A DNA stretch of 64,000 nucleotides, taken from DASQMT01 sp963839615 (GTDB lineage Bacteria > Actinomycetota > Thermoleophilia > Solirubrobacterales > Solirubrobacteraceae). The notes beneath the pieces were generated by a model, which was not told where the DNA came from, made no database searches, and worked only from the letters and a program-made list of their open reading frames with translations. The position numbers and the translations under genes are program-made. Location of the stretch: the NCBI GenBank assembly GCA_963839615.1, contig CAWIVY010000010.1:620001-684000 (forward strand), given 5' to 3'. Shown piece after piece: positions 57,759-64,000 of the stretch; the first letter of the stretch is position 1, and the number at the start of each line of letters is the position of its first letter.

Positions 57759-58577
57759 TTGACGGAGCTTCTCGCGAGCTCGCCCGTCGAGCGTGGCATC
57801 GGCGCCCGCGACGTCTCAGGTCGGCTCGTCGGCTGGCTCGGGGGCAACGCGTCCGGCATATTCGGCTTCGCCAGCTCCGTGCACCACGCGCTCGACAGCT
57901 CGTGGCCCGACCCGACCGGACTGTACGGCCGTATGTATGCACAGCTCGCGAGCGAGTGGTGCGACGCCGGCGTCACCGTGCACGACGTCGAGATCCCCGC
58001 GCTGCCTGCGATCGAATCGGCCTGGTTCGATCTGGGCTTCGGACGCCGAACCTGCTTCGCAGTGCGCACGACGCGCGACGCTCCTGCACGTGCGGGTTCC
58101 ACCGGGGTCGAGGTCAGGATCGGTGGGGAGGACGACCTCGGCGCGATCGCGCGGCTCGCGCTCGGCGAGGCCGAGGCCCGGAACGAGCCGCCGCTGTTCG
58201 CGCAACAGGCGGAGCTGCGCGTCGAGGATTTCGCGCGCGCACACCGGGACCTGTTCCGCCAAGGCGCCGTTCACTTCCTCGCCCGCGCCGACGGCCACGA
58301 CCTCGGGCTGCTCACGCTGGAGTTCACCAGTCCGGCTCAGCTGCTGACCGCCGACGACGCACCATTCATCGGCGCGACGGGTGTCGACCCCGCGTCGCGG
58401 GGAACGGGGGTCGGAAGGGCTCTGCTCGACGCTGCGCTCCGGTGGGCTCGCGAACACGACCATGATCGTCTCGGCGTGAGCTTCAACACCTCGAACCTGT
58501 CGTCGCGACCGTTCTGGCGTGGCTGTGGTTTCCAACCGACGGGCTGGAAGCTGGCGCGACGGCTCCCGCCCCCCTGA
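57759..58577 (+). CDS. GNAT family N-acetyltransferase
   Basis: A 272-residue protein, probably two GNAT-fold halves. The C-terminal half has the acetyl-CoA loop VDPASRGTGVGRALLDAAL, then FNTSNLSSRPFWRGCGFQP. The TTG start at 57759 is only the first start codon in this frame. The same frame reads sensibly for 40 codons before it (VDITTVEPSELTALLAARQ) without a start, and ATG 57610 would enter it if one base were missing in the CCCC run at 57635-57638. The protein may thus be truncated by a sequence error. It may acetylate an amino sugar of the adjacent pathway. Confidence 0.75.
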   Translation: MTELLASSPVERGIGARDVSGRLVGWLGGNASGIFGFASSVHHALDSSWPDPTGLYGRMYAQLASEWCDAGVTVHDVEIPALPAIESAWFDLGFGRRTCFAVRTTRDAPARAGSTGVEVRIGGEDDLGAIARLALGEAEARNEPPLFAQQAELRVEDFARAHRDLFRQGAVHFLARADGHDLGLLTLEFTSPAQLLTADDAPFIGATGVDPASRGTGVGRALLDAALRWAREHDHDRLGVSFNTSNLSSRPFWRGCGFQPTGWKLARRLPPP

Positions 58578-58580
58578 CGG

Positions 58581-59537
58581 TCAGTCGCCGCGACGAATGT
58601 CGTCGAGCTCGCTCGCGGTGATGGTCGAGAACGCCAGACCTGGAATCTCCGTGCGGCGCCGGAGCGCGTCGCCGTAGCTCCTGCGGATCTGGGCGAGCAC
58701 GCCGTCGACGGGCTTCTCCGCGCCCTCGATCTCGGAGACATGGCTGATCTCGGTGATCGTTCCGACGAGCGCGATCTCGTCGGCGACGAGCAGCTCGGAC
58801 CGTTCGACCGGCCGGCGCTCGAAGCGGATCCCGATCTCGTCGCACACGAGCTCGACCGCCTCGACCGTGAGGCTCTCCAGTGCTCCCTCAAATGGCGGCG
58901 GGGTGAGCACGGTGCCGTCACGCACGCACATGACGCAAGAGCTCGTCGCCTCCGCGACGCGGCCAGCATCGTTGAGCAGCACGGCGTCGTCGTAGCCGTG
59001 CCGGGTCGCCTCGATCCTGGCGACCCGCCCGAGCTGGTAGCTGGCTGCGCTCTTGATGCGCGCGGGCATCGACACATCCGCGGGGCGCCGCCAACTGCTG
59101 ACGCCGATGCGATACGGCGGGACAAGCTCCTTCGATTGCGTGAACGCCGTGATCACGAGCTGTCCGCGCGTTCCCTCGCCCCAGTGACCCTCGGTCACGT
59201 ACAGCGTGGTGCGGAACCAGATGTCCCGCTCGGGCGTCGCGAGATGCCCGGCAAGCTGGTTCATCCACGCGATGTACTCGCCGAGCGTGAAGTGCACCGG
59301 GATGTGCAGCAGAGCGCACGTTCGGTGCAGCCGCTCGTAGTGCCGCTCCGGCCAGCGCAGCGCGAGCTCGTCGCTCGCGTCGTTCCAGTACGCCTTCAGC
59401 CCTTCGAAGACGCTGAGCGCACGGGTGAGTGCCTCGGCGCTGACGTGGATGCACACGTCCTCGTAGGGGGTGATCTTGCCGTCGACGCTCGCCACCGCCG
59501 GGTTCTGCAGTTGTGACAGCGAAGCCGTGTGTCCCAT
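58581..59537 (-). CDS. Class IV aminotransferase (branched-chain aminotransferase-like)
   Basis: A 318-residue PLP enzyme. The catalytic Lys is in ARIKSAASYQLGRVA, and the cofactor region NDAGRVAEATSSCVMCVRDG follows; VDGKITPYEDVCIHV and VFEGLKAYWND open the protein. Members transaminate branched-chain or other amino acids, or act as amino-lyases. Its place among sugar-modification genes is odd, and it could supply an amino acid for N-acylation of a sugar. ATG 59537 is preferred; a GTG at 59558 is also possible. Confidence 0.85.
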   Translation of the reverse strand: MGHTASLSQLQNPAVASVDGKITPYEDVCIHVSAEALTRALSVFEGLKAYWNDASDELALRWPERHYERLHRTCALLHIPVHFTLGEYIAWMNQLAGHLATPERDIWFRTTLYVTEGHWGEGTRGQLVITAFTQSKELVPPYRIGVSSWRRPADVSMPARIKSAASYQLGRVARIEATRHGYDDAVLLNDAGRVAEATSSCVMCVRDGTVLTPPPFEGALESLTVEAVELVCDEIGIRFERRPVERSELLVADEIALVGTITEISHVSEIEGAEKPVDGVLAQIRRSYGDALRRRTEIPGLAFSTITASELDDIRRGD

Positions 59538-59621
59538 CCCGCGGGCATTGTGCTGCACGGACCGGCGGCAACGACCACGAACGCGACGGAAGTCCCGGGC
59601 GCCGCGATCCGTTGAAGGAAT

Positions 59622-60902
59622 GTGCCGGAACCTCTGACGGATCTCATCGACGCAACTCCCGTCGCCTTCTCCTACTCACCGGCGTGCCGCTTCTGCTCAG
59701 CTCCGCTGCGCCGCACGTTCGTCGATCTCGGCATGTCGCCCCTGTGCGAGAGCTATGTGTCGTCCGAGCGCGTCAACTCGATGGAGCCCTTCTACCCGCT
59801 CCACGCAAAGGTCTGCGAGCAGTGCCTGCTCGTACAGCTCGAGGAGTTCGTGACCGCCGAGGACATCTTCAGCGAGTACGCGTACTTCTCGTCGTACTCG
59901 GAGTCATGGGTCGCGCACGCCGGCGCCTACGTGGAGATGGCCGTCGAGCGGTTCGGGCTCGGTCCCGACAGCCTCGTCATCGAGGTGGCGAGTAACGACG
60001 GGTACCTGCTGCGGCACGTCGTCGAGCGGGGCATACCGGCGCTCGGCATCGAGCCGGCCGCCAACGTCGCCGTCGCCGCGCAGGGGCTGGGGATCGAGAC
60101 CATCGTGCGCTTCTTCGGTCGCGAGGCGGCGGCCGACCTCGTGGCCGAGGGGCGCCGGGCCGATCTGCTCGCGGCGAACAATGTCATGGCCCACGTGCCT
60201 GACCTCAACGACTTCGTGGCGGGGATCGAGATGGTGCTCGCGCCCGATGGCGTCGCGACGATCGAGGTGCCACACCTGCTGCGTCTCGTCGCGGCGAACC
60301 AGTTCGACACGATCTACCACGAGCACTTTTCCTACTTCTCGTTCCTCACGGCGCAGCGCGTGCTCGCGGCTCACGGGCTCGAGGTCTTCGACGTCGACGA
60401 ACTCAAGTCGCACGGCGGTTCCCTTCGTCTATACGCCCAGCGACGCGGAACCGGCAGCCGGCAGATCGGCGATCGGGTCGTCGAGCTCGCCGAGCGCGAG
60501 CGGCGGCTCGGCTACGACTCGCTGGAAGTGCACGAGGCCTTCCGGCGGCAGGTCGAGGAGACGAAGTGGAGTCTGCTCGAGTTCCTCATCGCCCGGCGTC
60601 GCGAGGGCATGCGGATCGCCGGCTACGGTGCGCCGGGCAAAGGCAACACGCTGCTCAACTACTGCGGCATCCGGACCGACCTGCTCGCCTATACGGTCGA
60701 CCGCAATCCGTACAAGCAGGGGCAGTACCTGCCCGGAACCCACATCCCGATCCTCCATCCCGAGGTGCTCAAGCAGGACCGCCCCGACCTGATCCTGATC
60801 CTGCCCTGGAACCTCAAGGAGGAGATCGTGGCCCAGCTGAGTTTCGCGCGCGCGTGGGGAGCGCGGTTCGTGGTCCCGATTCCGCGGGTGGAGGTGCTGT
60901 GA
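59622..60902 (+). CDS. SAM-dependent sugar C-methyltransferase (TylC3/NovU-like)
   Basis: A 426-residue three-domain enzyme. An N-terminal zinc-binding domain has CRFC and CEQC (about residues 22-68), with VDLGMSPLCESYV. A central SAM-binding domain has VIEVASNDGYLLRHV and the LAANNVMAHVPDL motif. A C-terminal domain has GMRIAGYGAPGKGNTLLNYCGI. Homologues C-methylate nucleotide-linked 4-keto-deoxysugars at C3. GTG 59622 follows a GAAGGA site. It starts an operon with the cytidylyltransferase, PIG-L and DUF4910 genes, all overlapping by 1-4 nt. Confidence 0.88.
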   Translation: MPEPLTDLIDATPVAFSYSPACRFCSAPLRRTFVDLGMSPLCESYVSSERVNSMEPFYPLHAKVCEQCLLVQLEEFVTAEDIFSEYAYFSSYSESWVAHAGAYVEMAVERFGLGPDSLVIEVASNDGYLLRHVVERGIPALGIEPAANVAVAAQGLGIETIVRFFGREAAADLVAEGRRADLLAANNVMAHVPDLNDFVAGIEMVLAPDGVATIEVPHLLRLVAANQFDTIYHEHFSYFSFLTAQRVLAAHGLEVFDVDELKSHGGSLRLYAQRRGTGSRQIGDRVVELAERERRLGYDSLEVHEAFRRQVEETKWSLLEFLIARRREGMRIAGYGAPGKGNTLLNYCGIRTDLLAYTVDRNPYKQGQYLPGTHIPILHPEVLKQDRPDLILILPWNLKEEIVAQLSFARAWGARFVVPIPRVEVL

Positions 60903-61717
60903 AAGTCGTCCTCTTCTGCGGCGGGCAGGGTCTGCGCATGCGCGAGGCGTCCGAGGTGGCGCCGAAGCCGATGATCGCCGTCGGCAACCGGCCGATCCTC
61001 TGGCACGTCATGAAGTACTTCGCGCACTTCGGGTTCGACGACTTCATCCTCTGCCTGGGCTACAAGGCGGAGCTCATCAAGCAGTTCTTCCTGACCTACA
61101 ACGAGGCGATGGCCAACGACTTCGTCCTCTCGGAGGGCGGGGCGAAGGTCCACCTGCTCAAGACGGACATCTACGACTGGAAGATCACGTTCGTCGACAC
61201 GGGCCTGCATTCCTCGATCGGCGAGCGCCTGCGCGCCGTCCGTCATCTGCTCCGCGACGACGAGCTGTTCCTCGCCAACTACGGTGACACGCTCACCGAC
61301 GCCCACCTCCCGACCATGATCGAGCGCGTGAAGGAGACCGGTGCCGTCGGGAGCTTCCTCGCCGTGCGCCCGAACTACAGCTTCCACGTCGTATCCGTCA
61401 ACGACGACGGGCGGGTGAGCGCCATGAAGGACGTCACGCGTTCGGACATCTGGATCAACGGCGGCTACTTCGTCATGAGGTCTATGTTCCTCGACGACCT
61501 GCGTCCCGGCGAGGATCTCGTCGAGGAGCCGTTCAGGCGACTCGCGGCCGGCCAACAGCTGTTGGCTCATCGTCACCACGGCTTCTGGGCACCGATGGAC
61601 ACGCTCAAGGAAAAGCAGGCACTCGAGAGCATGCACGAGAGCGGCCAGGCGCCCTGGCAGCTGTGGGTTCCCGACCGTGAACGTGAGCGCGCCGTCGCGG
61701 GGCTCGTCCCCGCCTGA
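60899..61717 (+). CDS. rfbF: Glucose-1-phosphate cytidylyltransferase
   Basis: A 272-residue nucleotidyltransferase making CDP-glucose. It has VVLFCGGQGLRMREASEVAP (nucleotide-binding loop), PKPMIAVGNRPILWHVM, and the RfbF-specific ITFVDTGLHSSIGERL and LANYGDTLTD. It supplies the donor for CDP-3,6-dideoxy or C-branched sugars. Overlaps of 4 nt with the methyltransferase and 1 nt with the PIG-L gene. Confidence 0.92.
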   Translation: MKVVLFCGGQGLRMREASEVAPKPMIAVGNRPILWHVMKYFAHFGFDDFILCLGYKAELIKQFFLTYNEAMANDFVLSEGGAKVHLLKTDIYDWKITFVDTGLHSSIGERLRAVRHLLRDDELFLANYGDTLTDAHLPTMIERVKETGAVGSFLAVRPNYSFHVVSVNDDGRVSAMKDVTRSDIWINGGYFVMRSMFLDDLRPGEDLVEEPFRRLAAGQQLLAHRHHGFWAPMDTLKEKQALESMHESGQAPWQLWVPDRERERAVAGLVPA

Positions 61718-62373
61718 TGCTCAGCCTTGCCCCGGGCGGGCCTGACGGGGCTCCGATCCGCGTGCTCGTGCTCGGGGCGCACCCGGACGACGCCGAGATC
61801 GGGTGCGGCGGCACGATCCTGAGGCTCGCGGCCGACAGGGCCGTGGCCTCCGTGTGCTGGGTCGTGCTCACGGGCGAGGGAATGCGGGCGGCCGAGGCGC
61901 GTACCAGCGCCGAAGCGCTGCTCGGCGGCGTGCCGGAGACGCACATCGCGGTCGCCGGCTTCCGGGACGGCTTCCTGCCCTACGACGGCGCGGAGGTCAA
62001 GGCGTTCTTCGAGCAGCTCAAGGGCGACTTCTCGCCTGATCTGATCTTCACGCACCAGCGAAATGACCTCCACCAGGACCATCGCATCACGTGCGAGCTG
62101 ACCTGGAACACCTTCCGTGATCACCTGATCCTCGAGTACGAGATCCCCAAGTACGACGGCGACATCGGCGCGCCGAACCTGTTCGTGACGCTCGACGAGG
62201 CCATCTGCCGCCGCAAGGTCGAGCACCTGATGACGCAATTTCCCTCGCAGGTCCCCAAGCGCTGGTTCAAGGAGGACCTCTTCTCCGGGCTGCTGCGCTT
62301 ACGGGGCATGGAGTGCAACTCGCAGACCTCGTACGCGGAGGCCTTCTACAGCCGGAAGGCGGTGGTCGCGTGA
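61717..62373 (+). CDS. PIG-L/LmbE family deacetylase
   Basis: A 218-residue zinc deacetylase. The metal motif AHPDDAEIGCGG near the N-terminus and the second-ligand segment HQRNDLHQDHRIT are intact. PIG-L enzymes remove acetyl groups from N-acetylglucosamine-type sugars. Coupled to rfbF (TGATG) and to the DUF4910 gene (GTGA), suggesting action on a CDP-sugar or on the growing glycan. Confidence 0.9.
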   Translation: MLSLAPGGPDGAPIRVLVLGAHPDDAEIGCGGTILRLAADRAVASVCWVVLTGEGMRAAEARTSAEALLGGVPETHIAVAGFRDGFLPYDGAEVKAFFEQLKGDFSPDLIFTHQRNDLHQDHRITCELTWNTFRDHLILEYEIPKYDGDIGAPNLFVTLDEAICRRKVEHLMTQFPSQVPKRWFKEDLFSGLLRLRGMECNSQTSYAEAFYSRKAVVA

Positions 62374-63695
62374 CCGGCGAAGGCGCCTACCGCCTGATGG
62401 AGCGCCTGTTCCCGCTCTGCAGGAGCCTGACCGGCGACGGGGTGCGGGCCACGTTCGACATCCTCGCGGAGCACGTCCCGATCGTCCGCACGGAGGTGCC
62501 CAGCGGCACGCGCATATTCGACTGGATCGTGCCCGACGAATGGAACATCCGCGAGGCGCGCATCACCGCGCCCGACGGCGCTCGCGTGGTGGACTTCGCG
62601 GACTCCACCCTCCATGTGGTGTCCTACAGCGAGCCCGTCGAACGGACGATGCCGCTGGCGGAGCTGCGCGAGCGGCTGCACACCCTCCCCGACCAACCGG
62701 ATCTCGTCCCGTACCGGACGTCGTACTACAGCCGGACGTGGGGCTTCTGCATGTCGCACCGGCGGCTGCTCGAGCTCCAGCCGGGCGACTACCGCGTCGT
62801 GATCGATTCGTCGCTGGGCCCGGGACACCTCACGTACGGGGAGATCGTCCTCGACGGGGACACGGACGAGGAGATCATCATCTCGACTTACGTCTGCCAC
62901 CCCTCGCTCGCCAATGACAACCTCTCCGGCATCGTCGTCGCGACCATGCTGGCCGAGGAGCTGGCGAAGCGCGACCTGCGCCACACGTACCGCTTCCTCT
63001 TCGCGCCCGGGACGATCGGCCCGCTCGCCTGGCTGCACGCCAACCGCGACCGGTTGGACCGCGTGGTGCACGGACTGGCTCTGTCCTGCATCGGTGACGC
63101 CGGGAGGCTGACGTACAAGCGCAGCCGGCGGACCGATGCGGTCATCGATCGCGCCGTCGCGACGGTCCTGCGCGACTCAGCCAAGCCTCACCGGCTGCTC
63201 GATTGGGAGCCGTGGGGTGGCGACGAGCGTCAGTTCTGCGCGCCGGGCTTCGATCTTCCCGTCGGCTGCCTCATGCGCACGCCGCACGGTGAGTTCGCCG
63301 GCTACCACACGTCGGCCGACGGTCTCGACGGGATCTCGCCCGCTGCGCTCGAGGAGGCCGTCGCGACATGCGTCGCGGTGGTCGACGTGCTGGACACCGA
63401 TCGGACGCTCGTCAACCTGGCGCCCTGCGGTGAGCCGCAGCTCGGCCGGCGCGGCCTCTACCGCTCCGCGGGCGGCGCTGTCGCGACGCCCGACGACGAG
63501 CGCGCGCTGCTGTGGGTGCTGAATCAGTGCGACGGCGACGCAAGCTTGCTGGACATAGCCGCGCGTTCCGGCCTCGCGTTCCCCGTCATCGAGAGGGCGG
63601 CGCGCCGGCTGGAGCAGGCCGAGCTCCTCGCTCCGCGTCAGCGAGCGGGCGGCGCCGCTGGTGAGACCGGCCCTGCCTGTCGCACCGGCTTGTAA
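62370..63695 (+). CDS. DUF4910 aminopeptidase-like protein with C-terminal winged helix
   Basis: A 441-residue protein. The central region reads like a co-catalytic zinc (M28-like) aminopeptidase: STYVCHPSLANDNLSGIV, then WGGDERQFCAPG and GYHTSADGLDGIS. The opening YRLMERLFPLCRSLTGDGVR and the DUF2172-type insertion (VPSGTRIFDWIVPDEWNI) match DUF4910 proteins of polysaccharide loci. A C-terminal winged-helix segment follows (LLWVLNQCDGDASLLDIAAR). Its activity in glycan synthesis is not established. It overlaps the convergent epimerase by 58 bp. Confidence 0.82.
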   Translation: MTGEGAYRLMERLFPLCRSLTGDGVRATFDILAEHVPIVRTEVPSGTRIFDWIVPDEWNIREARITAPDGARVVDFADSTLHVVSYSEPVERTMPLAELRERLHTLPDQPDLVPYRTSYYSRTWGFCMSHRRLLELQPGDYRVVIDSSLGPGHLTYGEIVLDGDTDEEIIISTYVCHPSLANDNLSGIVVATMLAEELAKRDLRHTYRFLFAPGTIGPLAWLHANRDRLDRVVHGLALSCIGDAGRLTYKRSRRTDAVIDRAVATVLRDSAKPHRLLDWEPWGGDERQFCAPGFDLPVGCLMRTPHGEFAGYHTSADGLDGISPAALEEAVATCVAVVDVLDTDRTLVNLAPCGEPQLGRRGLYRSAGGAVATPDDERALLWVLNQCDGDASLLDIAARSGLAFPVIERAARRLEQAELLAPRQRAGGAAGETGPACRTGL

Positions 63696-64000
63696 TCCGG
63701 CCAGTCGCGGTCACGCTCGGACATCAGCCGCTCCGGCGCCGGTGGCCACTCGATGCCGAAGGCGGGGTCGTCCCAGCGGATGCCGCCGGCGGCCTCGGGC
63801 ACGTACTCGTGAGTCATCTGATAGACGACCTCGGTCTCGTCCTTCAACGTCTGGTAGCCCTGGGCGAATCCCTCGGGAACGAGCAGCAGCCGGCCGTTGT
63901 CCGGGGTGAGCTCGACGCCGAGCCAGTCAAGGTACGTCGCTGACTCAGGTCGGAGATCGACCATGATCACGAAGGCGCCGCCCCGGGTGCAGCGGACGAG
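63638..64000 (-). CDS. dTDP-4-dehydrorhamnose 3,5-epimerase family protein (5' truncated by window edge)
   Basis: The last 120 residues of an RmlC-like cupin. The frame is open to base 64000, reading LVRCTRGGAFVIMVDLRPES, so its start lies outside. LLLVPEGFAQGYQTLKDETEVVYQMTHEY is the family core with the conserved GFAQGYQTL. RmlC-type enzymes epimerise C3 and C5 of 4-keto-6-deoxy sugars. Here it may act on the CDP- or dTDP-linked sugar of this locus. The usual C-terminus ends with a short Pro/Ala tail. Confidence 0.88.
   Translation of the reverse strand, partial: LVRCTRGGAFVIMVDLRPESATYLDWLGVELTPDNGRLLLVPEGFAQGYQTLKDETEVVYQMTHEYVPEAAGGIRWDDPAFGIEWPPAPERLMSERDRDWPDYKPVRQAGPVSPAAPPAR

Overview
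The window is a 64 kb piece of a very high-GC (about 70%) actinobacterial chromosome. The best guess is the class Thermoleophilia, Solirubrobacterales-type. Reasons: GTG and TTG starts are common; operons are stitched together by 4-nt ATGA/GTGA overlaps; a mycobacterial-type CysM sits beside a Mec-like JAMM protease; a GuaB3-type protein sits beside guaA; the order is rplM-rpsI-glmM-glmS; a c-di-AMP riboswitch precedes an M23 peptidase; and one secreted protein carries an Arg-rich, Cys-containing C-terminal module of a kind I associate with that class. The lineage is inference. No rRNA, tRNA or CRISPR was seen, and no insertion-sequence gene.

Left third (1-20 kb), mixed metabolism. A truncated FGGY sugar kinase is followed by cysM, tatA, mec and a zinc-ribbon membrane protein. 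A repeat-rich convergent gap (3363-3714) bounded by 24-bp inverted repeats holds two 46-bp hairpins. On the minus strand follow an MFS transporter, a gluzincin-like protein lacking HExxH, a secreted penicillin acylase-family hydrolase, a DUF1802 protein, and a hydantoinase/oxoprolinase operon (Cys-motif protein, hyuA, hyuB, hydroxyisobutyrate dehydrogenase-like). hyuA has three frame changes. nadB and a histone-deacetylase-family amidohydrolase diverge with only 18 nt between starts. A GT4 glycosyltransferase operon carries two zinc-ribbon proteins, one with a SPOR domain.

Middle (20-41.6 kb), housekeeping. Pilin-like peptide; murI-rph-rdgB-cation efflux; hup; pyrF; LysM protein; D-Ala-D-Ala carboxypeptidase; a frameshifted 1-phosphofructokinase; guaB3; guaA; then a minus operon of two ferritin-like proteins, an L,D-transpeptidase and a membrane protein. 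A sugar epimerase/dehydratase converges on an M23 endopeptidase whose leader is a ydaO-type c-di-AMP riboswitch. rplM, an rpsI with a 149-residue acidic N-terminal extension, glmM and glmS follow.

Right third (41.6-64 kb), accessory. A compact lasso-peptide locus: ABC exporter (ATPase and permease), PqqD-like RRE, transglutaminase-like B2 leader peptidase, an asparagine-synthetase-like cyclase without an amidotransferase domain, an HPr-kinase-like protein on the opposite strand, and a 50-residue precursor with a textbook leader motif, a predicted 9-residue Ala-Asp ring and two Cys. It abuts a large exopolysaccharide/O-antigen locus: initiating sugar phosphotransferase, two tandem paralogues of an unrecognised secreted glycosidase-like family, a DUF6492-like glycosyltransferase, Wzz, O-antigen ligase/polymerase, GT2, flippase, and sugar-modifying genes (2OG dioxygenase-like, GNAT, class IV aminotransferase, C-methyltransferase, glucose-1-phosphate cytidylyltransferase, PIG-L deacetylase, DUF4910 aminopeptidase-like, a truncated 3,5-epimerase). 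These plausibly build and export a cell-surface glycan containing a CDP-derived, C-methylated sugar.

Four single-base frame breaks (three in hyuA, one in the phosphofructokinase), and a probable fifth before the GNAT gene, raise the question of assembly indels versus real gene decay.
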